32,297 nt of DNA from a virus. The notes beneath the pieces are model-generated. The model saw nothing but the letters and a program-made list of their open reading frames with translations. It ran no database searches and was not told the origin of the DNA. The position numbers were made by a program, and so were the translations under genes. The DNA lies in the IMG/VR virus record IMGVR_UViG_3300042557_000613, positions 1-32,297 of that record; one strand, written 5' to 3'. Below are positions 7,933 through 14,428 of the stretch, piece by piece. Positions within the stretch are counted from its first letter, which is position 1; every line of letters begins with the position of its first letter.

Positions 7933-8008
7933 ATGATGCCAACGGAATGGTATAGTTTATCGCTCACAAATGTTGGGTATTACCCCCAAATTGGGCGTTA
8001 ATGCGTAT

Positions 8009-8039
8009 AAAAAACCCCCGATGTAGAAACACCAGGGGA
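8009..8039 (-). terminator. Intrinsic terminator of the replication operon
   Basis: On the minus strand CCCCTGGTG (8038-8030) can pair with CATCGGGGG (8023-8015), allowing two G-U pairs, around the loop TTTCTA, and six T follow (8014-8009). It begins 54 nt past the stop of the replicase gene and is preceded by TTTTGGTTT. It is nearly the same as the terminator at 16424-16452 on the other strand. Confidence 0.85.
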
Positions 8040-8092
8040 AACCAAAACACCACATGAAATATTATTTCAGTCGGTTAGCAATTGTAACCAAC

Positions 8093-10294
8093 TCACATCT
8101 TCTCATACTGCCCATGCGCAACCCTCTTAACCACCCTTGCAAAATCAGCCCTCCGAATCGCATTAAAAAACCTCTTAGGCTTAATATTGAATCTTAGGCA
8201 GAGCAAATCTACCTCCTTTGTTGTAAACTTAGGCGGTAGGTTATCAACTAACAATCGCAGGTCAGCAGGAAGGCCGGATTCCGTTTCCGCGCATAACTCA
8301 CTAATTATCGATATAGTACTCTCGGCATAGTACCTGTAAAGATTATATGCTTTGTTGACTATTTCCACCGTTATAACGGGTTTTAGTGCATTTTGGCATA
8401 TAGCTACCACATGGCACATACGTGGGAAGTATGCGCTCATTTTAGCTTCCGCACCCATAATGTATTGTTCGGCCTTACCTGCCATCCGGCTATTAGCATC
8501 CGCTAAATTCTGCCTGTAGTATTTGGTGTATAGTGTTTTCGCATCTGGTGTAATCTCAATTCGTATGGGCGCACAATCCCCGGCTGCAAATTCTTTGTTG
8601 ATGCGGTACAGGTGAGTTACCAATTCTTTCCACTCCTTACACATTTGCCGGCCACCGCTAAATGGGTCGGCATCTTCATTCAGTTTGATGTAATCGGATT
8701 TAACCATAAGGAAACGTGAGGCGAATCCTGATTGAATTTTATCAGCCCCGAATATGTGTGCCAACCTGGATGGCTGCGTACCCATCAAAAGGGATATGTT
8801 AAGTGATTTAACTACTCTTTCTTTCTCCCGATCCGCTCTAATTTGGGTGTACCTACCTCCAGTGAATGCTTGGGTGAAAAATGAAATAGCATCGTTATTT
8901 GCTTTGTGCGCCCCTGCGTTTAGGATAGTTTCCGCTTCATCATGATATACCCCCATCCCTGCCTCCTGGTCTTGCATTAGGGCGATATATCCCTCGGTGG
9001 TGCCATCAACTGCGAAGGGGTGAAATCGTTTGGGTTTAGGTTTACCGAATGACTCCTTATTTACGTTAGCGGCTGCTTTCTCAAGCAACCAGTTATCCAT
9101 CGCTAATTTGTAGGCTGCATCTTCCGATTTCAACAGGTCGGCCAATGGTTCCTCACACATCGCTTTGAATGCCGGAGTCTTACCAACCGATACCGGGGCA
9201 ATCATTATGGCAAATACAATGTTTTTTACATTGTGAAAGTCGGATGTGTAGCAGTTCCCTGCAAGCGAGGATATAGTCCATATCCCGGCGGTAGCGAGAA
9301 ACTCTGGGCATAGGCTCATTTCAGTTGCTACTTCGTGCAGCGAATTGTTAATAAGTTGTGGGAAAATACTATACGGGTAACCCTGTTCTACAGGTTCGAT
9401 TCCTATGTGTTTGAGTACGGAATCCCAATCCCTGCCGAGGTGATAGAACAGAATAAACGATGGCGGCAGGCACCACACCGGATACTGCTCTTTATTGTGC
9501 CAGTTAGGAAAGTTGCTCATTGATGCGCTGAATATCATTACCCTACGAGCGTTGTAGTACACTTTAGCAGATATGCCGGCTGAATCGCTACCCTTGCGGC
9601 GGTAGGCTTGGAACTTGTCATTCTTGCCGTACTTGTAGCCCTGTATAGGTAGCAGCCCTATTGATTGCAGGATAATGTCGAACGCATCATCTGATATTGA
9701 CTTGTCATATTCTGCCAGTTGCGATTCGCTACCAATTGGGTAGTTAATTGCTTTCTTACTCGGATCGTACTTAGGTTTGTACTCGTTAAAATATTGTGAA
9801 ACTTCTGTTAGATAGTTGTATTCGGACTCGGTTAGTTCCTGTACATCTTCCATTGATTGATGGAACTCTGTATAACCGGGTGTTGGGTAGGTATAAACCA
9901 CCGGGCCGTTAGAATATAGGGCAATCACCTCGTTACCCTCCGGCGATTCTGCAAGCGGTGTTTTGCTCGGTAGTGATGCATAGTTAAGCCATACGTGATA
10001 CCCTGCGTTACGGGTTTGCTCAATGAATACCTTGCTGAATATCTCTGGGGCCTCGTTGGTTATAATTGCCATCCACTTACTGAATAGTTCTTTATCCTTC
10101 GTGTTTTTCAGGTCGAAGTCAAGGCATCCGTAGTTATTGCCTGTAAGTATCATTAACCCATTATCCGTAGGGCGCAGATGCAGGTCATCGGGATTAGACC
10201 AGTTGCGATGTGATACGGGTTGTTTTGTTGCGGCATCCCATTGTATGGGGATGACTTTGATGCCGAGTGATTGGTAGTCGGTGTATTGGTGCAT
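8093..10294 (-). CDS. Prim-pol / DUF3987 helicase-type replication protein
   Basis: 733-residue replicase of the fused primase-helicase type. Residues 1-160 form a bifunctional primase-polymerase domain (YQSLGIKVIPIQW at 7-19; acidic motif CLDFDLK at 57-63; GYHVWLNY at about 98-105). The second half matches DUF3987, a P-loop domain, with APVSVGKTPAF (about 366-376) as Walker A and GVYHDEAETIL (about 448-458) as Walker B. The C-terminus is helical and may bind DNA. It should prime and unwind phage DNA. It is the last gene of the early minus-strand operon and is followed by a strong terminator. The GIY-YIG gene lies 20 nt upstream. Confidence 0.88.
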   Translation of the reverse strand: MHQYTDYQSLGIKVIPIQWDAATKQPVSHRNWSNPDDLHLRPTDNGLMILTGNNYGCLDFDLKNTKDKELFSKWMAIITNEAPEIFSKVFIEQTRNAGYHVWLNYASLPSKTPLAESPEGNEVIALYSNGPVVYTYPTPGYTEFHQSMEDVQELTESEYNYLTEVSQYFNEYKPKYDPSKKAINYPIGSESQLAEYDKSISDDAFDIILQSIGLLPIQGYKYGKNDKFQAYRRKGSDSAGISAKVYYNARRVMIFSASMSNFPNWHNKEQYPVWCLPPSFILFYHLGRDWDSVLKHIGIEPVEQGYPYSIFPQLINNSLHEVATEMSLCPEFLATAGIWTISSLAGNCYTSDFHNVKNIVFAIMIAPVSVGKTPAFKAMCEEPLADLLKSEDAAYKLAMDNWLLEKAAANVNKESFGKPKPKRFHPFAVDGTTEGYIALMQDQEAGMGVYHDEAETILNAGAHKANNDAISFFTQAFTGGRYTQIRADREKERVVKSLNISLLMGTQPSRLAHIFGADKIQSGFASRFLMVKSDYIKLNEDADPFSGGRQMCKEWKELVTHLYRINKEFAAGDCAPIRIEITPDAKTLYTKYYRQNLADANSRMAGKAEQYIMGAEAKMSAYFPRMCHVVAICQNALKPVITVEIVNKAYNLYRYYAESTISIISELCAETESGLPADLRLLVDNLPPKFTTKEVDLLCLRFNIKPKRFFNAIRRADFARVVKRVAHGQYEKM

Positions 10295-10314
10295 GGGTGG
10301 TGGTGGTTAAAGTT

Positions 10315-11010
10315 TTATACTGAAATTAGATTTAATTTGTTTTTCCTACTACAGCTCAATATTAATGATATGTAAGATGCGCTAACCTTATAAAATATTG
10401 CAGCATCTGTAATAGAATTATGAAATATACCATTACTTGTATCAAGTATAATTTTAGATTTCATTGATGCAAGAGTGTAAAAGTTTTTAGGAAGCTTACC
10501 CTTTAGCGATTCCGATATGTTTTTTTTATGAAGTTCATTAAATTTTTTGCCCGTATGAGATTTACTCATTTTTATTTTAGATTCAATACTATGTACACTT
10601 TTACCTTTATTTGGGCTAGGCTTACCAATATTAGCTAATCTCAATTTTTGTTTAGTTACATCAGATAGTTTTTTACCTTTATTGTTTTCTGATATTTTTT
10701 TTCTTGTTTCTTCACTCCTACATATAAAATTATCATCTTTTTTTGGTAGAAAACAATTCAATCCGTTTTTAGATAATGAATTGTAAATATTACCATAATA
10801 AGATTCAAGATTCAACATTTCCTCAATTGTACATTCTGTAATTATTTCAAATTTATGGTTATCTATTCCATATTTAATAAATGAATTGTATAACCTTACT
10901 TGAGATTTACAATGTAATCTTTTATAACTTCTAAATCTTTCATTTATATCTGTAGAACTACCTACATAAATTTTTTTACTCGGGGATGTGATTTTATAAA
11001 TATGTGCCAT
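10315..11010 (-). CDS. GIY-YIG homing endonuclease with NUMOD3 repeats
   Basis: 231 residues from the ATG at 11010. An in-frame ATG 42 nt upstream would translate through a terminator hairpin and is rejected. The catalytic domain is N-terminal: HIYKITSPSKKIYVGSS (3-19) is the GIY...YIG pair, with Arg in NERFRSYK and the metal-binding Glu in NLESYYGNIYN. The rest carries several NUMOD3 units of the type SEETRKKISENNKGKK and HTGKKFNELHKKNISESLKG, which bind DNA in homing nucleases. The gene is markedly more AT-rich than its neighbours and is free-standing between two intact genes, which indicates recent arrival as a mobile gene. It does not sit in a recognisable intron. Confidence 0.92.
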   Translation of the reverse strand: MAHIYKITSPSKKIYVGSSTDINERFRSYKRLHCKSQVRLYNSFIKYGIDNHKFEIITECTIEEMLNLESYYGNIYNSLSKNGLNCFLPKKDDNFICRSEETRKKISENNKGKKLSDVTKQKLRLANIGKPSPNKGKSVHSIESKIKMSKSHTGKKFNELHKKNISESLKGKLPKNFYTLASMKSKIILDTSNGIFHNSITDAAIFYKVSASYISLILSCSRKNKLNLISV

Positions 11011-11014
11011 AAAT

Positions 11015-11035
11015 AAAAAAACCCTCAGAAAAGGG
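11015..11035 (-). terminator. Short hairpin plus T-run directly before the GIY-YIG start codon
   Basis: CCCT (11035-11032) can pair with AGGG (11025-11022) around TTTCTG, followed by seven T (11021-11015); the ATG follows four bases later. The stem is short, so efficiency is doubtful. It would limit read-through into the homing endonuclease gene. Confidence 0.5.
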
Positions 11036-11100
11036 AGCGGTGGTAGTCGCATCCCTAATCTTCGGGCATAAAGTTCTTAATTGTTGCTACCACACAACAA
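11016..11100 (-). ncRNA. Candidate small structured RNA between VRR-NUC and GIY-YIG genes
   Basis: A matching promoter (11103-11134) and a terminator-like hairpin (11015-11035) bracket about 85 nt with no gene. A 6-bp hairpin, TTGTTG (11100-11095) with CAACAA (11086-11081), has the loop TGTGGTAG. Seven loop bases, GTGGTAG (11093-11087), are fully complementary to CTACCAC (11046-11040), which would make an H-type pseudoknot or an alternative long stem. It could be a free small RNA or the structured leader of the endonuclease gene. No known RNA family is recognised. Confidence 0.35.
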
Positions 11101-11102
11101 TA

Positions 11103-11134
11103 CAAATATACAATTAATTAATTATTGAATCAAA
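11103..11134 (-). promoter_or_regulatory. Predicted Bacteroidota-type promoter at the end of the VRR-NUC gene
   Basis: Minus strand TTTG (11134-11131), a 20-nt spacer, then TATATTTG (11110-11103), an exact match to TTTG-N20-TAnnTTTG. It overlaps the last codons and stop of the VRR-NUC gene and would start transcription near 11096, before the candidate RNA and the endonuclease gene. Confidence 0.55.
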
Positions 11135-11560
11135 TAACGTAAAGAATTGTTCCGGTGTAGATATAAATTCATAGATGCCGCCTGCCTGTCTTTCTTTTTT
11201 TTGCTCATCTAATTGATACTGCGATGCTTTATCTTTCCCAACTTTTATTTCTATCATAATGCTTCTGCCTATTCCGTTCTTATCACGAATCGTAGCCGAA
11301 ATATCAGCCGTTCCCTTTCGTGTTGCCGATGGGATAAACTTCCCGTTAATCTGCCTGCCCATTGTGTTAATGCGTGTAGCACGGTATCCCGACCAGTTCA
11401 GATAGTTGATTATAAAAGTAGTCAGTCCATTGGATTTCGTTACCACGGGCGTTGGCGGTGGGGTGTATAATCCATCCTTAACGATGCTCGGTGTACGTTG
11501 ATTAACGTAGTTGCAATGGGCGTTGTTATAGCGAAATTTCCAGAGGGGGAGTTGTTTCAT
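11114..11560 (-). CDS. VRR-NUC (PD-(D/E)XK) nuclease
   Basis: 148 residues with a C-terminal VRR-NUC core. The catalytic pattern is GTADISATI (Asp) followed by MIEIKVGKDKASQYQLDEQ (E-x-K, then the Q of the helix). GGIYEFISTPEQF forms the last strand typical of this family. Phage VRR-NUC proteins act as structure-specific nucleases, such as Holliday-junction or flap resolution, in replication and recombination. The start codon overlaps the stop of the DNA methyltransferase gene (TAATG). The N-terminal 40 residues carry a proline-rich stretch (YTPPPTPVV). Confidence 0.88.
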   Translation of the reverse strand: MKQLPLWKFRYNNAHCNYVNQRTPSIVKDGLYTPPPTPVVTKSNGLTTFIINYLNWSGYRATRINTMGRQINGKFIPSATRKGTADISATIRDKNGIGRSIMIEIKVGKDKASQYQLDEQKKERQAGGIYEFISTPEQFFTLFDSIIN

Positions 11561-12585
11561 TAGAATAATGTTGATTGAAGTAAATAAGGTTCTAATCTTT
11601 TATTGGCAATATCAATATACTTTTCTGACATTTCGCTGCCGATAAATTTACGGTTAGCCCTTAATGCTGATTCTGCCGTGCTGCCAGTACCCATAAACGG
11701 ATCGTATATTATACCACCTTCAGGACATCCGGCAAGTATGGGTTTCTTTATCAATTCATCGTTATACGCTGCATAATGCTGATTAGAAGATGGCTTTGTA
11801 GGTATATCCCAAAAGTCAGAAACGCTGCCGGGGTTTTTGCCTAATGGGTTTCCTGTTTCGTTTGTTGTGTGTCCTTCGCGATGTTGCCTTGCTCTTGGAC
11901 TACCAAACATTTCTGCACCTTCTTTAGTTATTTTAGTTGTAGGTATTAAATATGATTTATCTCCCTTTAAGTTTCTACTTTTCCCTCCTTCCTGCCCGGT
12001 AAATTCATATTTATATCTTTCAATACTAACTTCCTTAATCTTATCTCTCACCACATCCAAATCAAAATAATACTTTTCTGATTTTACCATAAAGAAAAAA
12101 TACTCATGCTTTTTACTAAACCTATCAGTAACGGATTCCGGCATACCATTACGCTTTGCCCATACTATATCGTTGCGAACTATCCAACCTCTGTCAATGC
12201 AACCAATAGCGAAACGGTGAGGAATAAGGAGTAGGCATTTATGAATTGTTTTAGATTGTTCAATTACTTGTATAGTTGCATTTTTATTTTTAGGGTCAAA
12301 AGTACTTTTACCTTTTAATCTGCCCGATTGAGTGCCATAAGTATCCCCCAAATTAACCCAACATGTGCCATTTGGTTTCAATACCCTGTATATTTCATCC
12401 ATCATTTTCCAAAGGTGTTCAAGGTATTGATGAAACGTAGGCTCTAAACCCCATTGCCCTTTATACCCGTAATCTCTTAACTGCCAGTACGGTGGCGAAG
12501 TAATTACACAATCTAAAAAATCATTCGGCATACGTTTTAGCGTTTCCAAACATGGCTCATTGTATATCTTATTGAGTTCAATCAT
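11560..12585 (-). CDS. Site-specific DNA methyltransferase (beta class, SPPY motif)
   Basis: 341 residues. The catalytic motif TSPPYWQLRDYG (about 29-40) lies near the N-terminus, and the SAM-binding motif YDPFMGTGSTAESAL lies near the C-terminus. This is the order of beta-class amino-methyltransferases, and SPPY is most common in N4-cytosine enzymes. The middle third is variable and should be the target-recognition domain. No restriction endonuclease gene is adjacent, so it is probably an orphan that protects phage DNA or tunes replication. It starts with an ATGA overlap on the upstream small gene and ends in a TAATG overlap with the VRR-NUC gene. Confidence 0.93.
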   Translation of the reverse strand: MIELNKIYNEPCLETLKRMPNDFLDCVITSPPYWQLRDYGYKGQWGLEPTFHQYLEHLWKMMDEIYRVLKPNGTCWVNLGDTYGTQSGRLKGKSTFDPKNKNATIQVIEQSKTIHKCLLLIPHRFAIGCIDRGWIVRNDIVWAKRNGMPESVTDRFSKKHEYFFFMVKSEKYYFDLDVVRDKIKEVSIERYKYEFTGQEGGKSRNLKGDKSYLIPTTKITKEGAEMFGSPRARQHREGHTTNETGNPLGKNPGSVSDFWDIPTKPSSNQHYAAYNDELIKKPILAGCPEGGIIYDPFMGTGSTAESALRANRKFIGSEMSEKYIDIANKRLEPYLLQSTLF

Positions 12586-12776
12586 AATAGTGCATTCTTA
12601 TTCTTGTCAAGATTAGTCAACTGCTTCCCCACCTTATTCGGCAAAGGGTATATCCGTTCAAATTCCTTGTTGCTCATCCATCTTTCGTTAACCCAATGGT
12701 AAAGTACACCTTTGCGGATTGTTGCGGTTGTGTTTAGCCGAAAGTATTTGCGTTCAATGTATTGGTGGATGGTCAT
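12582..12776 (-). CDS. Small hypothetical protein, 64 aa
   Basis: A basic 64-residue protein (MTIHQYIERKYFRLNTTATI at the start; LYHWVNERWMSNKEFERIYP in the middle) with no recognised domain. It overlaps by four bases (ATGA) with both the upstream 95-residue gene and the downstream methyltransferase gene, so it is translated as part of that chain. The aromatic and basic content would suit a small nucleic-acid-binding protein, which is a guess. Confidence 0.7.
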   Translation of the reverse strand: MTIHQYIERKYFRLNTTATIRKGVLYHWVNERWMSNKEFERIYPLPNKVGKQLTNLDKNKNALL

Positions 12777-13060
12777 GGTGTTATTATGCTTGATTGATAA
12801 ATGCTTCTTTTGTTGCCCCTTTTGTTTGGTTCACCTTTTTTGGTTAACTCAACTCCGAAGTAAACACATTGAGGATATATGCCTAAACCTAAATAAATTT
12901 TTATTTTTTCTATTTTAATAGTTCCCGTATTGTCGGTAACAATATCACCAATTTTATATGGATTGTTAGCATAAGCAAACTCTCTATACAATTCTTCTTT
13001 TGCCGCTTCAAAACTCATTTTTATTTCCATCAATTTCTTATCGTAAGCTACTTGTGTCAT
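12773..13060 (-). CDS. Small hypothetical protein, 95 aa
   Basis: The protein opens with a charged helix (EIKMSFEAAKEELYREFAYA), then a beta-rich half with YKIGDIVTDNTGTIKIEKI, reminiscent of small SH3-like barrels found in phage early proteins. I do not recognise the family. It ends in an ATGA overlap with the next gene. The upstream gap of 47 nt contains a perfect 8-bp hairpin that may set its expression relative to the SSB-like gene before it. Confidence 0.7.
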   Translation of the reverse strand: MTQVAYDKKLMEIKMSFEAAKEELYREFAYANNPYKIGDIVTDNTGTIKIEKIKIYLGLGIYPQCVYFGVELTKKGEPNKRGNKRSIYQSSIITP

Positions 13061-13075
13061 AGTGTGTAAAGTTAA

Positions 13076-13100
13076 GGGAGGGGTTAATGTGTCCCCTCCC
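13076..13100. promoter_or_regulatory. Perfect 8-bp GC-rich inverted repeat in the early mRNA
   Basis: GGGAGGGG (13076-13083) and CCCCTCCC (13093-13100) flank a 9-nt loop. It lies 8 nt after the stop of the SSB-like gene and 16 nt before the ATG of the 95-residue gene. On the minus strand TTAACTTT follows, too weak a T-run for a clear terminator. It could be a partial terminator or an mRNA stability element. Confidence 0.55.
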
Positions 13101-13107
13101 TGGTGAG

Positions 13108-13398
13108 TTAGAAGGGTAATCCGGAATCTTCAGTAGCCGCCTGTGCAGGTGCAGCATCCTTCTTAGGTGCAAGCGTAACTTTGTTATCAGTCCACACAAC
13201 CGCCCCATTACCAAAATACGTTTTAGGGGTTTTAGATTCCCTTTCCTCCTTTGTCTGTGAAAGGTAAAGGGATACATTCTGATTGTAGGCATTCGCTTCA
13301 TCGTTTACTGCGATGGTAAAAGCTACGCCTTTGTCTGCAAGTTGCCATAGTAACTCAAGTTTCGCCTTTGTGATGTAGGCGTTTATTAGTGTTGCCAT
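13108..13398 (-). CDS. Candidate single-stranded DNA-binding protein
   Basis: 96 residues. The body is beta-rich with alternating hydrophobic residues (GVAFTIAVNDEANAYNQNVS; GAVVWTDNKVTLAP). It then becomes a flexible Ala/Pro/Lys linker and ends in TEDSGLPF, an acidic tip with a terminal Pro-Phe like the partner-recruiting tail of bacterial SSBs. It lies in the operon of RecT, VRR-NUC and the replicase. An OB fold is not provable by eye and the protein is short for an SSB, so the call rests on tail and context. Confidence 0.5.
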   Translation of the reverse strand: MATLINAYITKAKLELLWQLADKGVAFTIAVNDEANAYNQNVSLYLSQTKEERESKTPKTYFGNGAVVWTDNKVTLAPKKDAAPAQAATEDSGLPF

Positions 13399-13433
13399 TG
13401 ATTCGCCGGTTAATCAGAGCCGGTATGATTTAG

Positions 13434-13523
13434 AACCACCTACAGGACTCGAACCTGTATCTCCCCATCTTTATGAGGACGTTATCCCAAGCCGATATTT
13501 ATTTTCGGTTACGCCAAGGTGGT
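13434..13523 (-). tRNA. tRNA-like element, non-canonical; anticodon unresolved
   Basis: A 90-nt element between two genes. It has a perfect 7-bp acceptor stem, ACCACCT (13523-13517) with AGGTGGT (13441-13435), and a perfect T arm (5-bp stem ACAGG/CCTGT, loop TTCGAGT). The middle does not fold canonically. One reading has a Met/Ile-like loop CTCATAA with an extra A on a 4-bp stem. Another has a D-arm GCGT/ACGT whose loop contains an inserted 17-nt hairpin. A third has a class-II-like variable stem TCCTCAT/ATGGGGA. These are mutually exclusive. No CCA is encoded. It may be an atypical phage tRNA or a tRNA mimic. Confidence 0.5.
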
Positions 13524-13531
13524 TGCCTGTG

Positions 13532-13771
13532 TTACTTGTTAAGTGCTTGCATTAGGGAGTCGGCTGCTTCAACAGACCAACGGGAAATTTCATCATCTTT
13601 TATACAAGTTTTAGCATTATTTACTAAATACCCTTGCATTGCCATTGCTGCAAAGTATTCACGTTTGCTTAAACCCTTAATTACACAAATATCTGAATGA
13701 TTAATCGGGAATGGAAATGCTGCATCTTTTGCTTCTTTTTCTAATGCTTCTATTTTTTCTTCGTATGTCAT
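13532..13771 (-). CDS. Small hypothetical phage protein, 79 aa
   Basis: A 79-residue protein whose core LSKREYFAAMAMQGYLVN (about 34-51) is a motif I associate with small early proteins of unknown function in many phages. The N-terminus is a charged helix (TYEEKIEALEKEAKDA), and the C-terminus is another helix. No signal or membrane segment is present. It lies 7 nt downstream of the 154-residue gene and directly before the tRNA-like element. Confidence 0.7.
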   Translation of the reverse strand: MTYEEKIEALEKEAKDAAFPFPINHSDICVIKGLSKREYFAAMAMQGYLVNNAKTCIKDDEISRWSVEAADSLMQALNK

Positions 13772-13778
13772 AATCGTA

Positions 13779-14243
13779 CTATTTAAGCGTTACCGCCACA
13801 CTTGTGGTAGAAGTTTTCGCGGGTGGATAATGAGTTTCTACTTCGCCTGTTTCGGGATGTACTACTTGAATGCCTGATTTCGGAAGTGGTTTATGATATT
13901 CTTCATACACCTTTATAGCAGAATTTATAGTACTTTGTTTTTGGTACAATTCATTTAACGTACTATTCCCACATACTGAGTAATCATACTTCACCCCAAC
14001 CTCCCTAATATCAACTTTCGCATTGTGATACTGAAATGACTTGCCATGTTTTTCTGCATCATCCAGTACGATAGCCTTGTACGCAGGCATTGAGGTTAAT
14101 TGCTTAACTACTTCCTCTATGCATTTCATTCTGATGTGCAGTTCCATAGGGTTAATGCGGCCCTCTAATACTTCCTGGAATATTTCACGTACAACCTGTG
14201 TACGCTCTTCCTTAGTAGTGTGGTTAAATTTAATCAGTTCCAT
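13779..14243 (-). CDS. Hypothetical early protein, 154 aa
   Basis: 154 residues, helical and charged for the first two thirds (EERTQVVREIFQEVLEGRIN; MELHIRMKCIEEVVKQLTSM). A later LNELYQKQSTINSAIKVYEE helix and a proline-rich tail (HPETGEVETHYPPAKT) follow. It looks like a scaffold-type or recombination-accessory protein, but I do not recognise the family. The start ATG overlaps the end of the 64-residue gene by 14 nt within a 21-nt sequence that is repeated at the preceding gene junction. Confidence 0.7.
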   Translation of the reverse strand: MELIKFNHTTKEERTQVVREIFQEVLEGRINPMELHIRMKCIEEVVKQLTSMPAYKAIVLDDAEKHGKSFQYHNAKVDIREVGVKYDYSVCGNSTLNELYQKQSTINSAIKVYEEYHKPLPKSGIQVVHPETGEVETHYPPAKTSTTSVAVTLK

Positions 14244-14247
14244 TGTC
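14227..14247. repeat. 21-bp direct repeat at gene junction, copy 1
   Basis: Exact 21-bp match to 14408-14428, 181 bp apart. Read on the minus strand it encodes the end of one protein (DNGTD, then stop) overlapping the start of the next (MELIK). Both copies sit at stop/start junctions, so the sequence works as a reusable gene boundary. Confidence 0.9.
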
Positions 14248-14424
14248 GGTATTTTTTTTAATTGTTATAGTAATGTTGAAACTATCAATATTTTTTCCCA
14301 TTTCTACCAAATTAGAGTCATTATGGTTTTTATGGAAATTAGTAATTGTTATTTTATAAACTTCTTTTAATGAAATGTTTTTATCTAATTTAATCAATTC
14401 ATCAATTAATTTAATCAGTTCCAT
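14230..14424 (-). CDS. Small hypothetical protein, 64 aa, flanked by a duplicated junction
   Basis: 64 residues, rich in Ile, Lys and Asn (MELIKLIDELIKLDKNISLK then ITITNFHKNHNDSNL), and more AT-rich than its neighbours. It begins with MELIK like the gene downstream and ends with DNGTD like the RecT gene upstream, because an identical 21-bp segment bounds it on each side. This pattern suggests it was inserted between the RecT gene and the 154-residue gene, or arose by junction duplication. No domain recognised. Confidence 0.6.
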   Translation of the reverse strand: MELIKLIDELIKLDKNISLKEVYKITITNFHKNHNDSNLVEMGKNIDSFNITITIKKNTDNGTD

Positions 14425-14428
14425 TGTC
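14408..14428. repeat. 21-bp direct repeat at gene junction, copy 2
   Basis: Second exact copy of the sequence at 14227-14247. It covers the last codons and stop of the RecT-like gene and the first codons of the 64-residue gene. Confidence 0.9.

Noticed and set aside
7657-8092. DnaA boxes marking an origin
   Set aside because: No clear TTATNCACA match was found by eye in this region, so an origin is only a hypothesis based on repeats and AT content.
10315-11052. Longer start of the GIY-YIG gene at 11052
   Set aside because: The extra 14 residues are translated from the terminator-like hairpin and T-run; the ATG at 11010 begins right before the catalytic domain.
10295-11113. Group I intron hosting the homing endonuclease
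   Set aside because: Neighbouring genes are intact at their ends with no interrupted reading frame, and no intron core is visible.
13038-13301. Basic 87-residue frame antisense-free but overlapping the SSB-like gene
   Set aside because: It is a shifted frame of the SSB-like gene, lacks plausible composition and runs across the intergenic hairpin.
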